A stretch of DNA of 64,000 bases from Pithys albifrons albifrons (lineage: Eukaryota; Chordata; Aves; Passeriformes; Thamnophilidae): assembly GCF_047495875.1 (NCBI RefSeq), contig NC_092462.1, forward strand, positions 41,143,669 through 41,207,668. Direction: 5' to 3'. This document shows, in pieces, positions 12,694 to 25,200 of the stretch. The position numbers were made by a program, and so were the translations under genes. Under the pieces are notes generated by a model, which was not told where the DNA came from, did not search any database, and saw only the letters and a program-made list of their open reading frames with translations. The number at the start of each line of letters is the position of its first letter. The first letter of the stretch is position 1.

Positions 12694-15600
12694 GCATTTT
12701 ATACATATAGTGGTATATTACTATATATAATACTGCAGGGAAGAAAGGTATAGTTATGGGGGACAGGTCTGATTAAATTCTGAAGCCATACATATTTACA
12801 TGGAAATATCATGTTTATGCATAAATTAAACATTATCAAAGCTGTAGTTTTGGTGCTTTTCATGGTAACTGTATTGCGAATGAAAAAATTAGTTACCAAA
12901 CAAGAGGAACACTTTCCTGCAAAATAGGAATCTTTCTTTCAAGTTACTTGTGTAGAAGAGATCTGGACTGCAACATGAAGTGTTTAATGACATATGTTTG
13001 AACATCAAAAGCTTAGAAGAGTAATTGGACACTTTATGCAAAAATTTCAAGATCTTTTGCTTCTCTGTCTCCAATCTTTCTCTAGTACTTACATCTCTCA
13101 GTGATCATGGCTTTACTTCACAGTTTGTTACATTGTGTGCCACAAGGACTTCGGATGATTTCTTGGGGGGCTTGAAGTTTCAAACTATTTTATTTTACAG
13201 ACAGATAGAAAAGTGAGGGGCAATATAAACAAGCACTAAAAAATGTCCTCATTATATTTTTTCTATTTGTTCTCTTTTCTTTACCTGCTTAACAAGTAGA
13301 ATGCATATCAAAGTAGATTTGAGTCTTATTTTCTAAATATCTTCTGAATTATTTTATCAAAACCCCCTAATTATTCTCGCAGAAACAACTACTGACTGAT
13401 TTCACTCTCTTTATGCAGTTCTTAACAGAAAGGCAGGAGGTTTTTAAGATGGATACTACTTCCTTTTTTTACTACTCAATATTTAACAGACACAGATACA
13501 CACATATACACATAATATCTTTTTACAAAAGAAAAAAAGGTCAAATATTAAAAGGAACATAGTTAGCCTTACATTTTGTTGCTGTATGTATAATGCCTGA
13601 CAAGAGGAGTCAGTGACCACCTATTTGATATTAAAAGTGAAGAGGTGAAAATAACTCTGCACCCAATCCCGTCAGTTACCTGAAGATGAGTAAGATGAGA
13701 GACTGAGAATCCCTTCCTGCAGTGCCATTCAATTTGTGGCAATGATAGGTTTCATTCAAAGTATAACAGATTTTAGAAAATGTGCAGAAGTGTGACTTTG
13801 TTGACATCCTTTTATTTTCAGTGAGGAATATTCATGTCTGAAGTTATGCATCACTGATTGTTGTGTGAATGTGGATATCTGCCTCACAAATACATGGAGA
13901 AGCCAGGCAGTATACCCAAGGAATTACCATTGTTTTTATTTAATTAGCAATTTTTATTAAGTCTTGTAACTGTCTTGCACTGTGGTTATTATCCCCATAA
14001 GGACTTTCTGACTTCTCAAAGAAAAATAATTTTGCTTTATTTATATACCAATGAAGCCCCTGGCCCTGAAGTCCTTTGTATGTGAAGGGATTTTTCTCTG
14101 ATGTATTCCACAGCTTCTGGATTCTGGACAGAAATAATCTCCATTCATGAAGATGGTGAAGATACTCTTTAGTAGTACATATCGAAGATTTGTCATCATT
14201 TCTATTTTACTATTCTGCAATTTCCACTATAAAGCTCGTGATACATGTACACATGCATACAGGGACATAAAGGCACTGCACACTGTATCCAGATCTTATG
14301 AACCCCACAGACTATAAATTAAACACTTTAATATTTGAATTTTAGGCTGGGCAATATTTTCTTTTGTTAGGACAGCAGTTTTCTGATTAATGTTTTTAAT
14401 TTAAGCAATGTCTAATACACACAATAATAAAAGTGACAGTTCAGCTTATAATGAGTTAAGGATGTTTCTGAGAATACACAAGAGGTTTTTAAGAGACTTC
14501 CAAAGTTTATTTTTACAGAAAAAAAGCCCACAAATTAACCCAAATACTTTTGTTTTTTAATTTTTTACTGTGTTTGTATATCTCTAGTTTTAATAATCTC
14601 AGTACTGTATTATGAATAGCGCTTGCACTTTACCAAGGCTGTATTCCGGTTAAAATAGTAAAATAGCATTAAAAGATTAAAGTAACATTTGCAATTGACT
14701 ACAGTGATAACTAGGAGGAAAGTGACACATACAGGATTGTTAACAGTACAGTTTCAGAGAAGTTAATAATTAAAATAGTATCTTCTGAAAGAATGTGAAC
14801 ATTCCATACATACACACCACTGCTTTTTTTAATTCCTGCAACTTTGATAGAATTCAGTGGTCCTGCCCTTCATACACAGAATCCAAAGGTCCCATTTGGA
14901 TCTGGCTTACACCTTACTCTATTGATTCACTTTTTCTGATGCTGAAGGAAGAGCCAGGCTCCTCACTCTTTCATGGTAGCCCTTAACTGATGTGGATGAT
15001 CTCTTTCTGAGCACTGGAGCGTGGCATTGTCCTCCAGTTTTCATTCTGTCCTTTGAGTCTGTCCAGTTCCAAGCAGGTGAAAGGAATCTCCTCCAGTACA
15101 AATAAGTGTCTCAAAACCAGTTGTCCAACAAAATTGTTCTTTTTAATGCTGACAGGTTTACAAAACAAACTTTTCAGATGTTAGTCCTTTTCAGTGAAGT
15201 TCTCAGACAACATCAGGAAACAATAGCCTGTGTCAATGGAGATCAGTGTGTGTGAAAGTAAATGTATTAAATGCGGAGTGGGTGACAGCTTTGATCCCCA
15301 GGAAGAGGTAAACATAAATAAATACCCACTGTGTTTATTCTTTTTCCCCTGGTTGACCTCCACTGATGTAGCTGAGCTTTCCTCTTGTGATATTTGCCAG
15401 GCTCTATAAAAAAGATTTTTTTTGGCCTCCTGGGTGAAATGATGAAATATAAAGCCTCCTCTCAGGCTGCAGAAGCCTGATGGATGTGGAACAGCTGGTG
15501 GGCTGCGGCTGCACTCCAAAAGGAAGTCTGACAGATGCAGTTGGTGCTATGTTTAAACGGGAAAGATGAATAAATTTTTCTGCTCTACACTTATGTATAG

Positions 15601-16994
15601 ATATCTGTACAATGTAAATTTACTGAGCCCAACATTTTTTAGAACATACATAGGGATGATTTAGTAGAGTGGGACATTAGAATTGGGTATTTCCTGCTAA
15701 ATAAAGCAGGTATTTAACATACAAAGAGGGTAATATGGTAAAAGAACTATAATATTTTTGCTTTTTAAATATCTGTTGTCTGAGCTAGCTTGTGCTGCAT
15801 GCAACTTAGGTATGCAGCTCCTACCAGAAAAAAATATACAAAGAAAGCTACTGGGAAAGGAAAGGGGAGTGGAGAGTGAAATACTTGAAATTAAGAGGAC
15901 AAAGTGGAAGCCTGTGCTTCAACCAAGAAGTGATGAAAGGAAATGAGACAAAACCATAAAATAAAGAAGGAATGTGCTGTCACTGACAAAACCCAAGAAA
16001 AGATAGTATTTTAATGACCTAGATACAAATAACATGTTGCTAGATGATGGTTTCTCTAACAAGAAATAAACATTTTTCCTATGAGGCTGATTTCATAGGG
16101 AAAGAAAAGCGAGAGCATGTCAAGAGGGAATGCACTAGAAATTAAAATCTCAGACAGCTTTAAGAGCAACAAAAATGATTCATGAAATAAGAGATGCAGA
16201 GGTAAGACCTCTTTTTCTAAGGAAGAGAAGTTGGTCAGATAACAAAGAGAGAGAAAACATTACTTGGGGAATCATGGATCTTGGAAGAAATAAGGATAAC
16301 ATGAAATAATGTTAGATTTATTCTGAGAATAATTCAGAATATTCAAATAGGGGACAGGTTAGAAAATGTAGAATTCTTGACAAATATATTTACCTCACTG
16401 GGCAGAGAAGACTGTAAAAGTCCAGATTAGGTAAAATTAGGGTTCTGCTGAAGTCAGTGTCTCAAAATCTTCAGTAAAGACAGGGATTTCACTCAAAGTA
16501 CATAAAAGCATGGAGAAAAATTTGTTAGAAATCAGCAGATAGCATCTGAATGAGCTAATAAAAGAAGGAAATTGTTTAAAAGTGTAGAGACACATAACAG
16601 AATAAACTTTAAATAAAAACTCAGAATACTGATCCCAAACCTCAGAAAAATTACCTCTTTTCTGATGTTATAATTGTGATTATTATTATTGTGAAACTGA
16701 AAAATGGAGATTTATGATGGGTTTTATTTCATGTATATACAAAGCTGAAGGTGTATTCAGTATATTCAGATAGATGAGTTCTGCTTGTGTGTATATATTT
16801 AGGTCATTCAAGTCAGGGTTGATATTTAAGTAGTCATTACAATAAGCCTCACTTAAAATCATTCATGCCTCAAAGCTTATAGAAGTCACTTAGATACAAA
16901 TTTAAGCACATTTGCAGAAATAATATTTTTCAGAATATTCTAAAATTGAGACCTCTAGCATAAAAAGTTAAATACTCTTAAAGCATATTATACT
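12694..16994. other. Non-coding AT-rich DNA, nothing identified
   Basis: Only short open frames without recognisable content are present. No transposon ends, RNA genes or tandem arrays were recognised. Confidence 0.5.
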
Positions 16995-17123
16995 TGGGTT
17001 TGTTGGTTTGGTTTGTTTGGTTTCATTTTGGGTTTGTTGTTTGTTGCTTGGTTTTGGGTTTTTTGTTGTTTGGTTTTGGGGGGTTTTTTCATGTTTTGGT
17101 TTTTTCTTGGTTTTTTTTTTTAG
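16995..17123. repeat. GTTT/GTTTG-rich low-complexity tract
   Basis: Nearly 130 bases consist almost only of G and T on the plus strand, in irregular units such as ggttt, gtttg and gttttgg. Read on the minus strand it gives a run rich in Lys, Pro, Asn, Gln and Thr within a 117-codon frame (16968-17321), which is a compositional artefact. The strong strand asymmetry suggests expansion of a simple CAAA-type repeat. Confidence 0.85.
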
Positions 17124-18529
17124 ACAGTGTAAAATAGCTGGTAAATAGTCAAATGCATTACTCTGCAAATACCTGAAGGACCTACGAATGTTATATGGAA
17201 TATACATGAAGTGCAAATATCTGTTTGACTTCTGATCTGCAAAATACCTTTTGGACCAGGTCAAACCCTGCAGGAATTTCAGCTCTCTGGAATTTTCTGG
17301 GTTTGTTTTAGATTTATTCATAATAATCTCACCCTTTCATATGTAAGAATCTTAACACTCTTCAAACTTGCTCATTCTCCCTCTGTCTCTTGAAAAATTT
17401 AATCCAGTGGGTAAACTCAAACTTCAGATGTAACTACATCTTTCGTTCAGCAAAGTAATTCTGTGACTTGCACACCAGTTTCCTATGGATAATTGAATTT
17501 TAAGTTATCTGTAATAAATTTTAAGTAGGAGCTCACTCATTTTCAGACACTGGATGAGCAGAAAGAGTTTCTGGGAACACTCTTATAAGTGGGACAGAAC
17601 TTTAAAGCATAGGATTGGATTAAGGATCTTCCAACAATATTTCTCCTTTATGGATTTTCTGTGTGATGCAATCATGGTACATCTTCTTGACAGGCCATGG
17701 GTAGGATCTCTTTCTTCAGTCTCACTGTCTGACTTTGTGAGATAATTAGTAGTGTCTTATTTTGAAAAACTTCATCTTTCCATCAGACTGGTAAAGAGTA
17801 GCCAAGAAGTTAAAAAGTTCCAGAGTAGAGACTAGAAGTATAAAGGCAGTACAATTAAAAAAACCCCTAATTCCCTGTACTTCATTTAATCATATTTGTA
17901 GTTAAAAAAATCATCTCATCATAAAGAAAAATAGAAGATTTTAAAAAAAAAGTGGGGTATTTTTGGAGCACATTTATATAAATCCTGTTTTCTTAATGGA
18001 AAGAAAAACAGACTGAATGCTGACTGCAGCTTGAACCCTGTCTGTCCTGTTCATGTTGTCTTTACAGGCCATGTTTCACTTAGATGTCTTACATTTAATT
18101 TATAAAAGAAGCTCTAATATGATGTATTCTCAGCTTTCTAGTTTCATAAGTTCATGTAGTTGAAATAATACATAAACTATTACACAGGTATTTCAGGAAT
18201 TATCTAAAGTATGGTTTACATATGATTTATACAATGCAGGAAATCAAATTTAAAATAAGGTAAATTCTATGTATATGCAGAAAATTATTGTCATGTTTCC
18301 TTTACATGTTCCTAAACTGGCTTTACTAGTAAAATTGTTGGAGTGAATGCTCATTTTCGTATTGCATACAATTCTCTTCTAACGTAGGGAAAATGTTTAG
18401 GGTTTTTTTCTACCATGCGGATATGTAACACTGGGCAGTTATAGCACCGACTGGAACTGGTTTAAAATATTACGAACGATCCACCAGCACAAAAACGATG
18501 CTCAGAGGTTGGTGGTGGTACGACTCGCG
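17124..18529. other. Non-coding DNA next to the CpG island
   Basis: AT-rich sequence without recognisable genes or transposons. It lies immediately left of the CpG island, so if the island drives leftward transcription this stretch would be 5' UTR or first intron. Confidence 0.45.
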
Positions 18530-19021
18530 TGTTCATTGAAAAGGGTAGCTCTTGTTTCCTCTCCGAGCTGCAGCCGCCGCGGCCGCGCAGCCTGGGGAGT
18601 TTGGCCCGGGGTGCTTGGGGAGAAGCAGCGGCGAGTCCCGAGGGGGATCCCGGGCGGCGCCGTCCCGGGATGCACCCGAAGGCGGCGGGGACGAGACGGG
18701 ACTGGCAAACGCCCAGGGGCGGCCTCTCCAGCTCCCCGGAGTGCAGTCCCGGGTGTCACAGCTGCCCCGCAGCCGCATTCCAGGGAAGGAAATGAGAGAC
18801 TCCGGCCCGACCGCTGGCTCGTGGCAGGGCTCCGGACGTCCCTCTGTCTGTTACAGTCCAATATTATTCCAGCAGACAAGGGGAGGACGGCGCGCGGCCA
18901 CACCTGGCATCCCTTCGGTGCGCCCGCACCTGGATTCCTCCGGTGGCCTCCGCAGCCGCGGGTCTCTCCGGCCCCGGCCCCGAGCCCTTGGGTCCCAAGG
19001 GCTTTGTAGGCATTTCTTTCG
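18530..19021. promoter_or_regulatory. CpG island, candidate promoter/first exon
   Basis: This stretch departs sharply from the AT-rich surroundings. A hand count gives about 47 CpG dinucleotides between 18541 and 19021, roughly one per ten bases, in GC-rich sequence with repeated ccgg, gcgg and cccggg motifs. Elsewhere in the window CpG is rare, as expected for methylated vertebrate DNA. So many retained CpGs point to an unmethylated island, normally a promoter. Overlapping open frames occur on both strands (18509-19009 and 18552-19091 plus; 18502-19065 minus, 187 codons). GC-rich DNA has few stop codons, the products are Arg/Pro/Gly-rich and low-complexity, and no family was recognised. They are therefore more likely chance frames in a 5' UTR or first exon than a proven protein. 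On the minus strand a good splice-donor-like sequence (CAG followed by GTGCGG) has its GT at 18929-18928. The gene served is unknown. It could also be a lncRNA promoter. Confidence 0.85.
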
Positions 19022-19121
19022 CCCTGTGATGTGTTTGCCTCCTTGTGTTGTTCTTCTGAAATCACGGGTGTTTGCTTGCACTTTCAAATAGCAGGTTACC
19101 AAAATTCCCCTAACTGGTGGG

Positions 19122-19129
19122 CTTTTATA
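19122..19129 (-). promoter_or_regulatory. TATA-like box facing the CpG island
   Basis: On the minus strand the sequence reads TATAAAAG, a consensus-like TATA box, in the context gctctataaaagccc. Transcription from it would start roughly 25-30 bases to the left and run into the CpG island. This makes leftward (minus-strand) transcription the better guess, but it is a single short motif. Confidence 0.4.
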
Positions 19130-19279
19130 GAGCAGTTTGCTCAATTTGCTGCAAAAACTAGTACTCTGGCGACTACATTACTCAGCTCCGCATTTCTCCC
19201 CAAGGTTACTGACAGTGCAGAAGAGACAGCTGCAGGGAATATTCCTTTTTTCAGTCGGGATCTTGGAATGTTAAGTTAA

Positions 19280-19962
19280 ATAACTAATGAGAGGAGACTT
19301 GATCTACTACAGGAGGGTATCAAATGCAGAGTCTGAAACGCTCCTTTCAGCTGAAGGTTCCTCTCAGTCCATCATACAGAATGAGGCACTGCAGAGAGAC
19401 CAGGCAGTCAGGTAAGGGAGTTTGTGTCCTGAAATGTCTCAGGAAGATTGAACTGAGAATGATCCTCAAAGCCCTCTGAGCATTTCCAGAGGGAACTGCT
19501 ACTAGGTATGCAAAAATATATAATACAACGTAGAGCTGAAAATAAGCACATTTTATCACAAGAGTCATAATAATGATTTGCATATATATAAATTGCAGCC
19601 AGTTTAAACACAGGCAGACAAATTGAACTTTGATTGTTGTGAATACAGAACACATTCTCATTTATATTCTTTGATTGAAAATCATTATTACTTTGCCTAT
19701 AATTGCCATAATTTATCACATTGTTGAAATTCACCACTAATATGCTATTTGTCTACAGTTTCACTCTAATTGTACATAATTAATTATTCACTTTGCTCAA
19801 TTGCTAATTGCCTTTTAACATACACTTAAATATAAACATAAAAATACCACTTCAAAGAGAATAGAAAAATAATTTGTTAAACTTTTATATCTGTTATAAT
19901 TGTAGCTTCATAGAGTGAGGGATTGGTAAGTGTTAAAACAGTAGATCATGATTTAGTAAATT
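19280..19962. other. AT-rich DNA with homeodomain-type site cluster
   Basis: No gene was recognised. The part 19660-19860 is rich in TAAT/ATTA cores (for example ataattaattattcac near 19777 and caattgctaattgcc near 19799). This is the texture often seen in conserved non-coding elements, but it is also common in plain AT-rich DNA. Confidence 0.3.
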
Positions 19963-21173
19963 ATGAGGGAGGAGTTGTCCAAGGAAAATCTCCATGCCTT
20001 ATTGCACTCGGAGGCGAACCCTGTCACCAAGAGTGAGGAAAAGCCTGAGGTACTTAGTGCCCTCTTTGCCTCAGTCTTTAAGAGAAAGGCCTGTTATCCT
20101 CGGGACCATCAGCCCCCTGAGCTGGTAGACAGGGTAGGAAGCAGAATAGACCCCCTGCAATCCAGGAGGAAGCAGTCAGTGGCCGGTTATGCCACTTATA
20201 ACTCACAAGCCTATGGGGCCAGATGGGATTCACATGACAGTACTTATGGAGCTGGTGGAACAACTTGCCAAGCCACTCTGCATCATTTATGAACAGTCCT
20301 GGTTAAATGGAGATGTCCCAGATGACTGGAGGTTGTCCAGTGTGCTGCCCCTCCACAAGAAGGGTTAGAAGGAGGATCCAGAGACCTACATGCCTGTCGC
20401 AGCCTGACCTTGGTGCTGGTGAATGTTATGGAACAGATAGAGTGCAATCACACAGCACGTACAGGGCACCCAGGAGATCAGGGCCAGCCAGCATGGGTTT
20501 AGGAAAGACAGGGCCTGCTTGACCAACTTGATCTCCTTATACAGCCAGGTGATTTGCCTAATGGATGAGGGAACAGCTGTGGATGTCTTCCTGGACTTCA
20601 GTAAAGCCTTTGATACTGCCTCCCACAGTACTGTCCCAGAGAACCTGGCAGCCCAAGGCTTGGGCTGGTGTGGAGTTCACTGGACGGGCAGGCTGAGATA
20701 GCGATAGTGACCGGAGTTGCATCCAGCTGATGCTGGTCATACTGGAGTTCCCCAGGGCTCAGTGTTGGGGCCAGTCCTTTTTAATGTCTTTATCAATGAT
20801 CTTGACAAAAGAATTGAACACACCCTCAGCAAGTTCATTGAGTTGGGTGGGAGTGTTGATCTGCTAGAGAGTAGGAATGCTCTGCAGAGGCTTCTGAAGA
20901 TCAATGGGCCAAGGCCAATGGTATCAGGTTCAATAAGGCAAAGTGCTGTGTCCTGTACTTGGACCACAACAGGCCCATGCAGCACTACAGACTGAAGAAA
21001 GAGTGCCTGGAATGTGTCCCAGCAGAAAAAGACTTGGGCGTGCTGGTCAACAGCCACCTAAACATGAGTCAGAATTGTTCCCAAATGGTCAAGAAGCCCA
21101 GTGGCATCCATTAGAAATAGTGTGGCCAGCAGGACTAGGGAAAGGACTATCCCTGTGTATTCAGTACTGGTGA
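19963..21173 (+). pseudogene. Broken CR1 ORF2 reverse transcriptase
   Basis: Remnant of the CR1 ORF2 polyprotein, which in an active element nicks target DNA and reverse-transcribes the element's RNA. Visible in order: the segment before the RT core (KENLHALLHSEANPVTKSEE, about 19978-20040), RT block with DFSKAFDT (about 20593-20616), the block [20 protein letters not shown] (about 20746-20805), then FNKAKC (about 20929-20946) and AEKDLGVLVN (about 21022-21051). Pieces lie in different frames, with shifts before 20519 and between about 20880 and 20929, and stop codons follow 21100. At 20831-20850 the catalytic FADD box is gone: K-F is followed directly by I-E-L-G-G where KFADDTKLGG is expected. 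Both metal-binding aspartates are lost through what looks like a 9-base in-frame deletion with nearby changes. No function is possible. Confidence 0.9.
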
Positions 21174-21650
21174 GGTTCTATGTCCCATTCTGGATCCCTC
21201 ACTAGAAGAAAGACATGGAGGTGCTGGAGCATGTCTAGAGAAGGGCAACAAAGCTTGTGAAGTGTCTAGAGCGTAAGTCTTTGGTCAAGCAGCTGAGGAA
21301 CCTGGGGTTGTTTAGCCTGGGGAAGAGGCTGGGGGGACCTTGTCACTCTCTGCAGCTTCCTGAAAGGAGGCTGTAGCAAGGTAGGAGTTAGACTTTTCTT
21401 CCAGGTAACAAATGACAGGATAAGAGGAAATGACATCATCCTGTGCCAGGGGAGGTTCAGGTAGGACATCAGGAAGAATTTCTTCACTAAATTGGTGAAG
21501 TGCTGAAACAGGCTGCCAGAAGTGGTAGAGTTGTTCAAGAAACGAGTGGATGTAGCACTTAGTGCTAGGGTTTAATGGTGTTCCGTCAAAGGTTGGACTT
21601 CATGATCTTAGAGGTCTTTCCAACATTAATGATTCTTTGGTGCTATGAAT
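19963..21650 (+). mobile_element. CR1 LINE, 5'-truncated
   Basis: A plus-strand copy of the bird LINE CR1 that keeps the middle and end of ORF2 plus the 3' UTR. The beginning of the element, including ORF1 and the endonuclease part of ORF2, is missing. This is usual for CR1, whose reverse transcription often stops early. The 3' UTR (about 21200-21650) has typical CR1 wording: tttagcctggggaagaggct, a block around caggaagaatttcttcacta, then ggttggacttcatgatctta and ggtctttccaacattaatga. The end carries variants of the 8-bp CR1 terminal repeat (attctttg, then gtgctatga). There is no poly-A tail and no obvious target-site duplication, both normal for CR1. The many breaks in ORF2 show the copy is dead, but it is clearly younger than the remnant at 1757-2890. 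Confidence 0.95.
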
Positions 21651-22163
21651 TCCCATACTCAGTTTCCATAAATTTGAGTGTACTTCAGAGCTACAAACCA
21701 GGTAAATTGTAGTGTATAAGGTGACAGCTTATAGGAGGAATAAACAAAGAATCTGGTTTAAAATATCAATAACCTTATTCTTACATCTTTTCAAAAACAG
21801 TCTTTATTGTTGTGAGGTTGAAGAGGGAAGGCCCTAACCTGGACAGAACACTTGATAATAAAAGACAGGTTTAGAGCACTGTCAAATCCCTGGGTTTGGC
21901 CCTTCTGGTGAAGAGGTCTTGTATTACTTGTAGCACTGCATTTCTCAGTGCATCAGCAAGTAAGAACAAGACCTTGTATGATATATCTCAAAATTACACC
22001 CTTAAATGCAGTTTATAACACGCTTAGAAAGAACCAAGTAATAGTCTAGGCAGAAGAAAATCATAGCATCAAAATGGAAATAATTTTGCTGAATTCAACT
22101 GTCTCTAGAACTTAGAAGTGCCTCATAATGAAGTAGTTATTACAATCCAACCTGTTAGCCCTG

Positions 22164-22220
22164 CGGCATATGTATATGCATATAAATATATGTATATATG
22201 TGTATGCATGTATGTGTACA
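22164..22220. repeat. Alternating AT/GT-type low-complexity tract
   Basis: An irregular run of tatg, tata and tgta units (for example gcatatgtatatgcatataa) that alternates purine and pyrimidine for over 50 bases. It is prone to unusual DNA structure and length change. Confidence 0.75.
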
Positions 22221-25200
22221 GTTCTAGCCCTGCAATCTGGGATAAATTTGAGTCTACCCAGTCTAGATTTAGTATTCTGTATCTCACTAGTTAGTTTGCA
22301 TTAGTACCGTATCTCATACATTAATCAGAAGGGCTGTTGCAAGAGAGCTAGTTGACAAATTGGGGGGTTAATTAGCATAAAAATACAAAAACCATGTATA
22401 TGTATTTTATCATCATTATTTTGAGAACAATACTAATTGGAGAAAATAGTTTAATGGACTTATAAATGGACAAGAACAAACTATACCTCAAAGATGACTG
22501 CAGCTCACTTAGGATTCCGAATGCCATCCCACTTTCATTCTCAGTATGAATTGAGTTTGTATTGTATAGTACATAAATGATTTTCCTCGACTTTTTAAAA
22601 GGCAATATGTATTAATATTTTAAACTGAAGTAATTGCTTCTTGTTCAGCAATGGGTTTCATTTATGAGTGTTTGTCCCTAGCAAATGGAAAGTATGGTTA
22701 ATCTAAGTTAAAAATGGATTCTTTAAATAGCTCTAATTACCTTCTCTTTATATTTGTATGTTTTAGACTCTTAAGATTTAATCAGTAGCAGTTCTAACAA
22801 ACCATAATGTTTATTAGCTGGTTTTAAATTATTCTTATGGATGATAGTTCAATGAGAAAATAAACGATGATTTGCCTACTATAGTGCATGGTAAATAAAA
22901 GATGGACCAGCACAGAAAAGAGAAATTACATATTATATCATTCCATTTTTATATTAGAAACACAGACAGAATGGAAGAAAACTTGAAACAGGAAAGGGAA
23001 CAGCTTTCATTTCTCATTTTGCTTAGGCAGATCTTTGAAATTTTGAATGTTTCCTTGGTTGAATCAGAACTTTGGAGTGCTATTAACTTTATTTTGCATC
23101 ATAACAGTTTGTAACCAGATACTGACAGTCTTTAGTGTGCTATTAACTATACACTCCGAAATCATAGTTTATATGAGGATCAGGTGCAAAATTATTACTG
23201 AAGCCTCTATTTTATTATCTTTCTAAACACCATGCAAGTAAGGAGATGAGTTCTTAGATAGCCAGAAAGTTTTTTGCAATGATGTGTTCATATGAATAGA
23301 GGGACATAATGTGAAGTATACAGTAGAGTAAAGTGGTAATCTGAAATCCTTTAGCTACACCTGTCTAGATAATGCATAAAACCAACCGAAAACTAATTGT
23401 CTTAAGTTTAATATTATATGGTATTTAATGCAAAATCTTTTTAACAATAAACTATGAAAATATTTTAAAGTGCAATACTAAAATACATTAAATACTGAAA
23501 GGTAGAAAAAGCCTCAGTCCTTTTAGCTAAAAAGTAAGTAATGCAAAATGAAAATGTGTCTGGATTATATCAGTGTTATCCATCTCTAGCTGTTCAGGGC
23601 AGAGTTCTGCAGCTCAGGGTAACCAAAACCTGGTTTCTTAAACACATGCAGTCGAATTCCCTTCTTGCGATTTCTGGAAACAGGTTAGAAAGAGGTTATT
23701 TCAGAACACATTTGACTGGAAGTGCTCTAAAAGGTTGGGCTGTTCAGGATTGTCAGAACAACCTGCCAAGAAATGCCTGACGTACTTTGTGTGATCTCAG
23801 AAAGATGCTGGTGAGCGGGCAGGGTGTGCCAGCTCCAGATCATCTAAATTCTTCTTCCATAAGGGGAGTTGTCAGCACTCGACAGAATTGTATTTGCCTT
23901 TTTTTAAATATGATTTTATTGCTATAACTGAACTGTATAAATCAAAAAATGGAAGTGGTACAATATATTTGTTTAAAGTTTTCAACTGATTTTCTGTGGA
24001 CATAAAGTCTAAGTCACATTATGAACTTGTGCGTTTCTCTCCTCTCCCACCTCCTCAATAACTTTGAAATGAGTGCTTCAACTAAATTTGACAGGGGCTA
24101 GAGGTCTCACAAATAATTATGTTCTGACAAGCTCCAGAAAAAGAGAACACACATAACCCTTGAGTGAACTGTCAAACAGAAAATAGGGAACAGGAGATAA
24201 TCCCAGTTAGACACTGGGGAATTCATGTGGGGGAAAAAAAGCTTTACAAACCTCCTAAATGCAAGAAAAGCTTCAGATTTTTCACCATCTTAAGTGGTTA
24301 AATCAACCTCAAGTCACAGTCACATGAAAAACTGATTCATTCTGGTACTTTAGAGTGAGTATATTATGAATAATACCTCTGAATTGGTAAAAATATATGT
24401 AATGATTAATTCTAACCTTTTCACTGGTGATATTGAAAGCATGCTTTGAAATAAAAATCTGTAGACCTATTCTGCTTCTATTGCAGTTATGTAGTGTACT
24501 CAGCCATTACATGCAATAGCATTTTTGTCCTTGTTAAGATTATTTGATCTGAAAAAAATGACAAGGTTTAATAAAATCTAACTTTGAGTCAGTTGATTAA
24601 CACTAAGTCTCTTAAAATATGTTATTTTCCTCTGTGACTCGGGTAAATTTTTTTATCTGATCTAGAGTTTTTCAAGGCCTTATGGAGATTTCCAAGTTAC
24701 CAGAAGAATATAAAATAAATTAGCGCTAATCTATTTTACTTTATTTTTTCCAAATAAAATGGTAATGTTCTGATTGTAACCTAAGGTTTTGCCTTTGTCT
24801 ATGTGAATATTTTTGGTTTCTTACTGGAAGTTCACTGTGGTGGTGAATTCTCTACTATTACGAGAAGTGCTGTCAGGTTAAATAATGTAGTTTTAGATAT
24901 TTAGGTCTTACTTATTCTTTATCAGAGAAAAGATTAATAAAAGGCAGTATTACAAAAAAAATTAGATTGTGTCTTCTTCCCCTGTAGGGAAAGATTTTTA
25001 CTTGAAAGAGAAAATTTCAGACAGAATTCTTTTACAAAGATGACAGCAGTGGTAGAGCTGGAAGAGCTCAGCTTTGCTCCTGTAAATAAATATTCATGGA
25101 AGACTAGAACATTGTATATGCTTCTTAAATTTAGCTTTGAATCTGTTTGCCAGCTGTGTTGATGCCCACATCTCCCAAATGGGAAAGCCTCAACCTTGCT

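Noticed and set aside
16968..17321. 117-codon minus-strand frame rich in Lys, Pro, Gln, Asn, Thr
   Set aside because: It is the translation of the GTTT-rich low-complexity tract and has no independent support.
18502..19065. 187-codon minus-strand frame in the CpG island
   Set aside because: GC-rich DNA is stop-poor and frames of similar length are open on both strands; the product is Arg/Pro/Gly-rich and matches no family known to me.
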